Below are positions 36,055 through 44,192 of a DNA stretch of 64,000 bases, in pieces. The position numbers and the translations under genes were made by a program. How positions within the stretch are numbered: position 1 is the stretch's first letter; every line of letters starts with the position of its first letter. Under the pieces are notes generated by a model. The model saw nothing but the letters and a program-made list of their open reading frames with translations, did not search any database and was not told where the DNA came from. Origin of the DNA: Saccharicrinis sp963667815 (GTDB taxonomy: Bacteria > Bacteroidota > Bacteroidia > Bacteroidales > Marinilabiliaceae); the NCBI GenBank assembly GCA_963667815.1, contig OY764021.1. One strand, given 5' to 3'.

Positions 36055-37737
36055 TTAAGATTTCAGAAATTTAAAATACCCTCTCAATAAATTTCCATTT
36101 ATTTCATTTGGCGTAAAAACCTCCATAATAACAGGTTGTTCATTGCAATTTAATAACGCTTCATATCCTTGTTTTAGTTCATCCTCCGACGAACAAGCAA
36201 TATACTTTAAATTAAAAGCTTTTGCTATATATTCAGCTGTTTGCTGATGTTTAACTTCAAAAAATTCTTCTAGTTCTTCAGTTTCTGCAGGTCCCGGAAT
36301 AAATCTAAAAATACCACCTCCACTGTTATTCATTAAAACAATTTTAAAGTTTGGTTTCAGGTATTTATTCCACAAACCATTTGAATCGTAAAAAAAAGAT
36401 AAATCTCCAATTACCAAAACAGTTGGGGAATCAGTTACTGCTGCAGCTCCAACTGCTGTACTAAGTGTTCCATCTATACCACTTGTACCTCTATTGGCAT
36501 AAGAATTCACCTTTATATCATCCTGAAATAACTGGGCATATCGTACAGGTGTACTATTGGCTAATTGCAAATTACAATCCGATGGTAAATGCTCAAAAAT
36601 ATGTGATAAGGCTTTTATATCACTCCATTGACTATCCTTAATATACCGTTCATGCTTTTTACGAGTTATACCAGAATGATTATTCCATATATGCTGATAA
36701 TGACTATTCGCCACATTTAATGTATCACTGATTGGTTTAAAGAACTCTAATGGTTTCATTTTAATATGCATTGATAAACCTTGAAATGTATCAATCACGT
36801 TATTGTTTAACGAAACATGCCAATGTTCTTTAGGTGCATTTGCTCTTAAAAATTTCTTAATTTGTTTACTTACAATTTGCCCTCCAAAAGAAACCAATAA
36901 TTCCGGAGCAAATTGGGATTCATCAGATTTATCCAAACTAAAAACCTGTCTATCTATACTTTCTATGATACGTTCACCCTTTATATTAGAGGTGGTTTCT
37001 GTCAATACAACAGTATTTGATTGTCTGGAAATTATATTAATAACTTTATTCAATTCCTCATTGGGTTGGTTAACACCACAAATAATCATTACGGAATTAT
37101 ATTGATTCCATTGATGCGCCAGATTAGTCAACTGATTTTCTGACAACATCCGTATTGGTTCCAACTGAGAAATTGAATTACTATGTTGATCCTCATCATT
37201 ACTTTGGTCATATAATGGTTCCCTTAAAGGAATATTTATATGAACAGGACCCTGGGCATCACATGTGGCTTTTATAAAAGCTTCTGAAACTATTCGTTTA
37301 GCATACCACTGATCATCACTATGTAAACACGCTACAGGCAAACTGGTTTCATATTTAATATAATTGTGATATATGCCCTTTTGATTTATGGTTTGACCAT
37401 CTGCTTGCCCTACCCATTCTTCTGGTCTGTCTGCAGTTAAAATTATTAATGGAATTTCCTGGTAATACGCCTCAACAATAGCAGGAGCATAATTTAATGC
37501 TGCAGAACCACTAGTACACAATAAAGCTACTGGTCTTTTTAATTGCTGAGCCATTCCTAACGCAAAAAAACCTGCACTACGTTCATCAACAATAGTGAAG
37601 GTTTTTATTTCTTCCGTAGCATTAAAAGATAAAGTTAAAGGTGCATTTCTTGATCCTGGTGAGATTACAATCTCTTTTAAGCCTTTAGCCACACATTGCT
37701 GAACAAGAATTTGAACACTCTTTTTATCTGATAACAT
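36055..37737 (-). CDS. menD: SEPHCHC synthase (MenD)
   Basis: 560 residues. ThDP enzyme joining isochorismate and 2-oxoglutarate, first committed step of menaquinone synthesis. ISPGSRNAPLTLSF (about 23-36) and the ThDP/Mg motif GDLSFFYDSNGLWN ... NNSGGGIFRFI are clear. Size is normal and no MenH domain is fused. It lies 11 bp downstream of menF and 25 bp upstream of menB. Confidence 0.96.
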   Translation of the reverse strand: MLSDKKSVQILVQQCVAKGLKEIVISPGSRNAPLTLSFNATEEIKTFTIVDERSAGFFALGMAQQLKRPVALLCTSGSAALNYAPAIVEAYYQEIPLIILTADRPEEWVGQADGQTINQKGIYHNYIKYETSLPVACLHSDDQWYAKRIVSEAFIKATCDAQGPVHINIPLREPLYDQSNDEDQHSNSISQLEPIRMLSENQLTNLAHQWNQYNSVMIICGVNQPNEELNKVINIISRQSNTVVLTETTSNIKGERIIESIDRQVFSLDKSDESQFAPELLVSFGGQIVSKQIKKFLRANAPKEHWHVSLNNNVIDTFQGLSMHIKMKPLEFFKPISDTLNVANSHYQHIWNNHSGITRKKHERYIKDSQWSDIKALSHIFEHLPSDCNLQLANSTPVRYAQLFQDDIKVNSYANRGTSGIDGTLSTAVGAAAVTDSPTVLVIGDLSFFYDSNGLWNKYLKPNFKIVLMNNSGGGIFRFIPGPAETEELEEFFEVKHQQTAEYIAKAFNLKYIACSSEDELKQGYEALLNCNEQPVIMEVFTPNEINGNLLRGYFKFLKS

Positions 37738-37748
37738 ATAATAGTAAT

Positions 37749-38855
37749 CTATTTATTATTTTTCAATTCGTTAATTACATCTAAAAGCGTACCTGCTTTT
37801 AATTCGGTCTCGTTCCACTCCTGATCCGGATCTGAACTTTCAGTAATTCCACCTCCAATGTACAAGTCAACCCCCTCATCAACAAACTTAAGACTACGTA
37901 TGTTCACATATAATCGAAGACTTTCTGCACTTGTTTTTCCAATAAAACCTGAATAATAAGAACGTTTATGCCCTTCAGTTGCATGAATAATACTCATAGC
38001 TGACTTTTTAGGTAATCCGCAAACAGCTGGAGTTGGATGTAAATCCATAACAAATTCACCAACATTTTTATTTATACCATCTACCGGAAAAGTATAAATC
38101 GTTTTTAAGTGAGATAACTTACCTGCTTTTACTGTTTTCGGACCTTCTACTTTATAACTTACTACGTTATACTTATTCAATAAACCATCCATGTAATCCG
38201 AAACATACTGTTGCTCATCAATCTCCTTTTTATTCCAGGACTCTTCATAGTCTGCGTATTTTCTTGTTCCGGCCAATGAAACCGTTTGAACCATATCATT
38301 CTTTATCTGTAAAAGAAGTTCTGGTGTTGCACCAACCCATAAGCCTGTATATGGAGTATAATACATAAATGAGTATGCATTAGTATAAAGCGCGCTTAAC
38401 TGATAATATAAACCAACTGCTTTTTGAGAGGAAAATGAATCAATGCGTTTAACTCTTGATAATATGGCTTTTTGTATTTCTTCTTTTTTTATCGACGAAA
38501 ATAATTGCTCAAATTGTTCCAAATAGATACTATAATCAGCATAAAGATTTTCTTCCTTTTCTAATTCTTCATGACCTGTAGAATTGATAATATCCTCAAC
38601 TACTGATATATCTATAAAATCTTCAACTACAATAGTATTTTTTAAGAATACACCTTTATTATTTTCAAAAGAAAAAGGAGCAATAACATATCCGTCTTTA
38701 TCAATAAAATCAGACAGTTGATTTTTATCAAAAGAAGAAAGATCTTCACTAATCATCAATATATTGTTATCCTCTCCAGGGTATCTGAAAATCGAAAATG
38801 ATATTTTATTTTGTATACATTTTGCTAATACCTCTTTCTGACTAATTTTTTGCAC
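37749..38855 (-). CDS. menF: Isochorismate synthase
   Basis: 368 residues, starting with GTG at 38855. Chorismate-utilising enzyme family; turns chorismate to isochorismate. Signatures are LSRVKRI (about 132), SLAGTRKY, DLHPTPAVCGLPK and the C-terminal YIGGGITESSDPDQEWNETE with the Mg-binding glutamates. Short N-terminal region as in other Bacteroidota enzymes. It lies 25 bp downstream of the ndpA-like gene. Confidence 0.93.
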   Translation of the reverse strand: MQKISQKEVLAKCIQNKISFSIFRYPGEDNNILMISEDLSSFDKNQLSDFIDKDGYVIAPFSFENNKGVFLKNTIVVEDFIDISVVEDIINSTGHEELEKEENLYADYSIYLEQFEQLFSSIKKEEIQKAILSRVKRIDSFSSQKAVGLYYQLSALYTNAYSFMYYTPYTGLWVGATPELLLQIKNDMVQTVSLAGTRKYADYEESWNKKEIDEQQYVSDYMDGLLNKYNVVSYKVEGPKTVKAGKLSHLKTIYTFPVDGINKNVGEFVMDLHPTPAVCGLPKKSAMSIIHATEGHKRSYYSGFIGKTSAESLRLYVNIRSLKFVDEGVDLYIGGGITESSDPDQEWNETELKAGTLLDVINELKNNK

Positions 38856-38880
38856 TATACAATATTTGTTCTAGGTAATA

Positions 38881-39930
38881 TTAGCTTTCAATTTCGTAAT
38901 AAAGCGTATAATAATTTAATCCGCGTTGTTGATCATATCCTCTTTCAACATAATCTTTTCTTCCATGAATATAGATATGAAAGTTTTTATCGAGCTTTAA
39001 GATAGATTTAAAGGTTCCTTTTTGACCTTTTACAGCACTCTTGGAAATATCAAATTCTTCTTTTAAAGGAATACTGTTCTCTTGTTGATAATTTTCTTTA
39101 TAATCTTTAAAAGCATCAATAATTTCAGGCTGCCCCATTACCTCATGCTCAAAATTTGCTTCGTTGAAATTATCTTTATTATTAAAGAAATCCATTGATC
39201 GATTTAACATATCAATCTGGTCAGCTCTGGGAACCTCATTATCTTTATTGTACACATTATCTACAAAACCACGACACATTTCCATGTAGTTACGTGTAAA
39301 ATAGTAGTTATCTTCTCGTGGCTGTAAACCTAAAAAGTCATCAACCCAAAAACGAGCCTCATTGCCTTTATTGATATTATCAATAGAACATATTTTATAT
39401 CCTTCTTCTTGTTCTGTATTAAATATCAAACAACCTTTGTCAAGCTTTTTAATATTTATTCCTTCCTGAGTACCTAACTCAAAGTTTTGTTCTTTAAGAT
39501 ATACTTTAAGAAAAGTTTCTTTATTCTCTGATTTAAAAATACCAAGAGCATTTACCAATTCACCATCAACAACAACATTATTAAACATGGCCATATAAAA
39601 TTCTCCTCCCCTGATTTTAGGGTGATTAGAATTTTCATATAACCATTCGGCTATTTGTATTGATGACTGATAGAAATCCCCTTCTCCACTAAAAAGATTA
39701 CATACATTTACATAAACCAGGTTTTTCTCTATATCCTCTTTATGCCAAAAATTATAATAAGAGTCCTCTTTAAAAGGTTTAAAAAAGTAATTAAGCAATA
39801 CATCTGTAACCATTTCATCTTCCTGTAGATTCATGGTCCCTTTTGAAAACCTCATTGGTTCCGCTTCTGCTCTTGCTCCTATTTGATGAACAACCATATT
39901 ATCAATGGTTGCTTGTGAGAAATCAATCAT
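38881..39930 (-). CDS. Nucleoid-associated protein, NdpA/YejK family
   Basis: 349 residues. Matches the 37-kDa nucleoid-associated protein family (NA37): N-terminal IDNMVVHQIGARAEAEPM, mid-part IRGGEFYMAMFNNVVVDGE and AEFDISKSAVKGQ-like C-terminal block. E. coli YejK binds the nucleoid; its function there is poorly understood. In the Bacteroidota it is often found upstream of men genes. It lies 25 bp upstream of menF and may lead the menF-menD-menB transcript. A -7 candidate TATATTTG (39960-39967) lies 30 bp upstream. Confidence 0.85.
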   Translation of the reverse strand: MIDFSQATIDNMVVHQIGARAEAEPMRFSKGTMNLQEDEMVTDVLLNYFFKPFKEDSYYNFWHKEDIEKNLVYVNVCNLFSGEGDFYQSSIQIAEWLYENSNHPKIRGGEFYMAMFNNVVVDGELVNALGIFKSENKETFLKVYLKEQNFELGTQEGINIKKLDKGCLIFNTEQEEGYKICSIDNINKGNEARFWVDDFLGLQPREDNYYFTRNYMEMCRGFVDNVYNKDNEVPRADQIDMLNRSMDFFNNKDNFNEANFEHEVMGQPEIIDAFKDYKENYQQENSIPLKEEFDISKSAVKGQKGTFKSILKLDKNFHIYIHGRKDYVERGYDQQRGLNYYTLYYEIES

Positions 39931-40302
39931 TTTTAAATCGTATTTACCTTTACAGCCTACAAATATAACAATATGAAACGAACATATATATTCGATAATC
40001 TAAATTCATACACCTGATAAAAATTAAATTTATTTACAGCTTGCCAATGGCAATTCAAAACAAAAGAAAAGATATAAAACGAACATATTTATAAGGGATT
40101 CTTAAAATTCTCAAAACCAAGGTAGATATTATAGCACATGAAAATACATCGACAATTCTTATAGCTTGATACCACTATGGAAAATAAAAAATTATGTTAG
40201 GATCATTATTCTATTCCATATAACTAACAAGCACTATGTTTTCCACCTATTTATTGCGAAATCTATTGCTCTTCTGTGATATGTGTAGGATATGACGTCG
40301 TA

Positions 40303-40398
40303 TTGACTATGGTTTAAGCATGTATATTTTATGGTCTTTCTTTGCTTCCTAAGAAGCAATGCACAAGCAAAGAATAATCATAGAATATGCATAGTCAA
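40303..40398. repeat. Long imperfect inverted repeat
   Basis: Left arm 40303-40347 and right arm 40365-40398 pair in three blocks: TTGACTATG/CATAGTCAA (9 of 9), ATATTTTATG/CATAGAATAT (9 of 10) and TTCTTTGCTT/AAGCAAAGAA (10 of 10), with a 12-versus-1 bulge and a 4-nt internal loop. The apex (40344-40357) holds a second small hairpin GCTTC/GAAGC. It could be a structured RNA or a mobile-element relic. Confidence 0.7.
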
Positions 40399-40493
40399 CA
40401 CAACCACAATACAACCACAATACAACGAATTAGCATAGACTATGCATACAACTAGCAATGCCTATGCATAGGATAAGCATAGAAATAGCATAG
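40389..40493. repeat. Iterated GCATAG repeats with palindromes and an 11-bp tandem repeat
   Basis: GCATAG occurs at 40389, 40433, 40466, 40477 and 40488. Two copies form palindromes: GCATAGACTATGC (40433-40445) and CCTATGCATAGG (40461-40472). Between 40400 and 40421 ACAACCACAAT is tandemly doubled. TATGCATAGTC (40387-40397) also pairs with GACTATGCATA (40438-40448). Confidence 0.7.
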
Positions 40494-40546
40494 ATAAGCA
40501 AAGACCTAGCAAAGAAAAGTCATAAAAACACAGAAAAACACCAAAA

Positions 40547-40623
40547 CCTGGAATATTTTTGGCCAAAAACGTGATTTTGCAGAATATTTTAGTCGTTTTT
40601 TGCGATTTCCTGGAATATTGGCC
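40547..40623. repeat. Direct repeat CCTGGAATATT...GGCC and a 14-bp palindrome
   Basis: CCTGGAATATT occurs at 40547-40557 and 40609-40619, each followed by GGCC within 3 bases. TTTTTGGCCAAAAA at 40556-40569 is a perfect palindrome overlapping the first copy. Confidence 0.65.
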
Positions 40624-40701
40624 TATTTTTTAACTTTTTACGTACAAAATTGATTTCACAAAAAAACTCCTTACCACTATTAATCAACGATTTACAAAAA
40701 G

Positions 40702-40734
40702 AAAAAGTTACAGTAAAATTACTGTAATTTTTTC
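40702..40734. terminator. Symmetrical terminator-like hairpin
   Basis: TTACAGTA (40708-40715) and TACTGTAA (40720-40727) with an AAAT loop, flanked by GAAAAAG and TTTTTTC. It can act on both strands. It is 230 bp after the stop of the minus-strand gene at 40958, the probable user. Confidence 0.65.
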
Positions 40735-40957
40735 GATGCTCTTTTCAATATACTTTAGTACTAAGAAAAATGGTAGCAAGGAAAGCGTGATAAGGGGTGA
40801 TTTATTGTTTCTGGTACATATTTAATGAACAATTCAACAAATTGATCAAAACTGACACTCATTCCGAACATATCAACGAGTTATATTTTAATTAAAACAA
40901 ATGACAAAAACTTAACAGATAAAATGATAAAATTAGTTACAACAACAGTTAATTCAT

Positions 40958-43942
40958 TTATTTTCCTATTGAAAAACCTGAAATATTAATCCCCAAAAGC
41001 ATCTCATGATAATTACTCTTAAAATCCAGTAATCTCGAGTATCTGTATCCTATATTTATTGGGAACAAAAATCGAAAGGCATGCACTTCGCTTACAAATT
41101 CTACCCCAACCGATTTAAATTCATTATTTACTTTAGTTGTTTGATTGCTATCCTTATAATAATAATTCAAAGCGCTCCTTGAATAATCAAAGAACAATGT
41201 ACTTGTGATTCTTTTTAAATATAAAATACCTGGCAATGAAAAATCAGGATTCCATAGAGGGAAAATATAATTTGATTTTAAAGAATAGAGTTCGTCATTG
41301 GTATAATTGGCATAACCTCTGGCATAATTAAAATAATTTCCGAAACGGTAAAAGTGCCTATAAGTATCATCATTACTTTGATACTCCTCACCTTTCCATT
41401 TATATTGAAACTCCTGATCAATTCGAATAGAATGATGTTTTTGTATACCCGGAAAGTATAAACGAGTACGCATTCCTATTATCTTTCCAACATCAATTTC
41501 TTCAAATGGTGTACTTTGATAATTCACTTCAAATACTTGCCCCCATCTGTACGTAACATCTCTCGATGAGTTCTTTAATAAATTATGTATATAGAGGGAA
41601 TACTCAATTGTTGAATAGTTGAAATCATCTCTGTAATAATACTTTGGTTCACCATTTGTTACAAATTCATTTCCTGAACGAGTAATTGGAATACCTATGG
41701 TTTTATAACCAGACCGATGTATTAAATTATAATTGATTGAGGGCTGCAAATACCTGTAATATTTATTCTGTGTAAAATTTAAAGGCACATTAATTCCCAC
41801 CTCAATTTCTGTTTGATTTTGCTTTGGATTTTGAGATACATAGGCTGTATCAGAATCAAATGAATAAATACCATCACTAATCCTCTCATTTCCCTGCTTT
41901 AAATCAAGTTCTATTACCGGATACCATCCTCTGTACTGTAAATTAAAATGAAATTTCTCAAGGCTACTTTGCGAGTCTGCATTATACCCAAATGAGGTAA
42001 TAGCTGTACCCAATAAGTTTTGAGAGAAGACAGAAACACCAGGCCCCAACGCCTGATCATCGAGATTTAAATTTGCTGGAGACCAACTATGAGTATTAAA
42101 AAGATTTTTCAATTTAGAATATCGTGCCACAGGATATTTAGAGATCGTATCCACTTTGGAAAAATCAATTACTCCTGATTCCTGATCCGCAATACTTTGA
42201 TGCAATTGGTTTGAATAATTGATTACCTCTTGTCTAGGTACAGCTGCATTCTCATCAATTGAAGACTTTACGATTTGATATCCGTTAGAATTATAATTAC
42301 TATAAATGTAATGACTCGATTTTGCATCAAACACAGCTCCTGTTGCTCCAAACTGACTTTGTGTAATTTGATGAACCTGTTTTGATTCTATATTAACTGA
42401 ATAAATATTTTCGATTCCACTAAAACCAGCCGTAAAAGTTATCGTATGATCATCCTTCCACTTTGGTAAAGAGATATCATCAAAAGTTGCTATTGTTATG
42501 TCTGTCCATTGTCTGGTGATGAAATTATAAACCACAATCTTTTTACCTTTTTCGGTTAAACACACACAAACAACCTTATCTTCTGCTGGGCTCCAGGATG
42601 GTGTAAAATAATATGAGGATTCGTCGTACTTTAAAACCTCAAGCTCATTCCCGGTTTGACGATCTAAGACAACCAATGCATACTCATTTTTTTTACTTGC
42701 TTTTACTGTAACTATTCTATTACCATCCGAAGAAATAGAGGGCGAAAAATAACGTGATTTTTTCTTAACAATACTCAACTTTGAAGTATTCAAATCATAA
42801 CATTTTATTATGGACCATCCTCTATTATCCCATCTTTTATCAGAAATAAATTCAGCCCAACAAAGAGTATTATTATTATACGAAAATGGTTCATCATTAA
42901 TATTCCCGGGCGTATATAAACTTTTATAATCGCCCTCTGATGTGATTAACACAAATTGTGTAACTTCTCCAGGACCTGATAATTCCGCAATTATACTTCC
43001 ATCCTCTCTAATTACAGGGTATTTATAACTTACATATTCACAATTACTCTTGGTTATTTCAACATATTGAGTATGATGAATTAAACTATCTTGTAGCGAC
43101 CAATCTTTATGCAACGAAGAAAATATATTATGATACAATTTTGTTTTACCCACATATAACTGTCTTCTTTCCTTAGACAAAAAAGGAGTTAAAAACTTTG
43201 TATTTGCAGGCAAATCATAAAATTTCTGATTCCACAATTCCAAACCATACTTCTCTCTTCCTTTAGCCACTAATTGGTAACCTAATTCATAATGATTAGG
43301 TATAAAATCTTTATACGAACCAAAATATGCCTTATCATACGAATAGGTTCCAAGTTCCAAAACCTGAGCTCTAATTCTTTGTTCAAACCAAGGAGACCGT
43401 CCTCTACCTGTATTTGTCAAAGCGGTTTCTGCAACTACAGCATCACCTTCTAAAAACCACATAGGCATATACAATCCTAATATGCCTCCTACAGCCTGCT
43501 CTCCCAAAACATATCCTAGTATTTTTGTAAAACCCGCATTTAATTTATCAATCTGAACCACATGCCTAAATTCGTGTACAGCTAATTGCTGGAGCCACTC
43601 TTGTGAATAAATACTTTGATTTGGTGTAGGAAACAATTCGATACGTTTAGGGGCCCAAGTTACAAAGCCATTTGAATAGGATGTTTCAGGGTGAATTAAA
43701 ACACTTATCTTTTTAGGAGAATGGTCTAATGACTGGCCTCCATGAATATAAATTTCCTCAAGCAATTTGGCTAAATATTGAGCTTTTTCTGTATAATTTA
43801 CTGGAAACACCAATTTAAAATGCGCTGTTTCTATTTGATTCCATTTTAAAGAATGCGGGTCTTCCCCTGAGGTATAATATTGAGACTTAAGAGATATTGA
43901 AATCGTTATAAATACGATTGCTAAAATAAATTTTAACTGCAT
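40958..43942 (-). CDS. Peptidase-MA-like domain, beta-propeller and outer-membrane barrel protein
   Basis: 994 residues from ATG 43942; an earlier in-frame start would place eight extra residues before a good signal peptide (MQLKFILAIVFITISIS). Residues about 30-280 resemble a gluzincin peptidase: HEFRH at 123-127 and the third ligand Glu165 in MWFLEGDA, the pattern of Peptidase_MA_2. Residues about 290-610 are TolB/PD40-like propeller repeats (GNRIVTVKASKKNEYALVVLD, FTPSWSPAEDKVVCV). The C-terminal third has aromatic alternating strands ending SGFSIGK, consistent with an outer-membrane barrel. Whether it is an active protease is unknown. It stands alone, next to the repeat region. Confidence 0.82.
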   Translation of the reverse strand: MQLKFILAIVFITISISLKSQYYTSGEDPHSLKWNQIETAHFKLVFPVNYTEKAQYLAKLLEEIYIHGGQSLDHSPKKISVLIHPETSYSNGFVTWAPKRIELFPTPNQSIYSQEWLQQLAVHEFRHVVQIDKLNAGFTKILGYVLGEQAVGGILGLYMPMWFLEGDAVVAETALTNTGRGRSPWFEQRIRAQVLELGTYSYDKAYFGSYKDFIPNHYELGYQLVAKGREKYGLELWNQKFYDLPANTKFLTPFLSKERRQLYVGKTKLYHNIFSSLHKDWSLQDSLIHHTQYVEITKSNCEYVSYKYPVIREDGSIIAELSGPGEVTQFVLITSEGDYKSLYTPGNINDEPFSYNNNTLCWAEFISDKRWDNRGWSIIKCYDLNTSKLSIVKKKSRYFSPSISSDGNRIVTVKASKKNEYALVVLDRQTGNELEVLKYDESSYYFTPSWSPAEDKVVCVCLTEKGKKIVVYNFITRQWTDITIATFDDISLPKWKDDHTITFTAGFSGIENIYSVNIESKQVHQITQSQFGATGAVFDAKSSHYIYSNYNSNGYQIVKSSIDENAAVPRQEVINYSNQLHQSIADQESGVIDFSKVDTISKYPVARYSKLKNLFNTHSWSPANLNLDDQALGPGVSVFSQNLLGTAITSFGYNADSQSSLEKFHFNLQYRGWYPVIELDLKQGNERISDGIYSFDSDTAYVSQNPKQNQTEIEVGINVPLNFTQNKYYRYLQPSINYNLIHRSGYKTIGIPITRSGNEFVTNGEPKYYYRDDFNYSTIEYSLYIHNLLKNSSRDVTYRWGQVFEVNYQSTPFEEIDVGKIIGMRTRLYFPGIQKHHSIRIDQEFQYKWKGEEYQSNDDTYRHFYRFGNYFNYARGYANYTNDELYSLKSNYIFPLWNPDFSLPGILYLKRITSTLFFDYSRSALNYYYKDSNQTTKVNNEFKSVGVEFVSEVHAFRFLFPINIGYRYSRLLDFKSNYHEMLLGINISGFSIGK

Positions 43943-44122
43943 TGACAAGAATGTTTTAACAAGCAATAAAAATAGTTTAAATAATTAAAGTGACATCATC
44001 TTATATGGAAGTGACAAAAACTTAAATCAAAAATTGTATTTTTAAACAAGAATAAATCAGGTAAAGATTATTTACTTAACCTCACATACAGAAGATCATC
44101 TTTTTAAGCAAAGGTTTAATAC

Positions 44123-44142
44123 TGTTCTAAATATAAAGAACA
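44123..44142. promoter_or_regulatory. Palindromic site upstream of the GH13 gene
   Basis: TGTTCT (44123-44128), 8 bp, AGAACA (44137-44142) is a perfect inverted repeat 50 bp before the ATG. The spacing fits an operator for a dimeric regulator; no regulator is nearby. Confidence 0.35.
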
Positions 44143-44192
44143 ATCAAATGCTTTAATCGTTTTCTTCTTTGTGAAAACAGGCTTAAAACATT

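Larger units (their letters stand above)
39931..40957. other. 1-kb gene-free stretch rich in inverted and direct repeats
   Basis: No ORF in either strand. The first 370 bp are ordinary AT-rich DNA including the upstream region of the ndpA-like gene. 40303-40623 is a dense set of repeats (separate entries). 40708-40733 is a terminator-like hairpin and the rest, to the stop of the next gene, shows nothing I can name. The five-fold GCATAG, the large hairpin and the paired CCTGGAATATT motif all fall within 320 bp. Confidence 0.75.

Noticed and set aside
40300..40625. CRISPR array from the repeated GCATAG and GCAAAG motifs
   Set aside because: The repeats are only six to eleven bases, spacing is irregular, there are no 30-bp spacers and no cas genes nearby.
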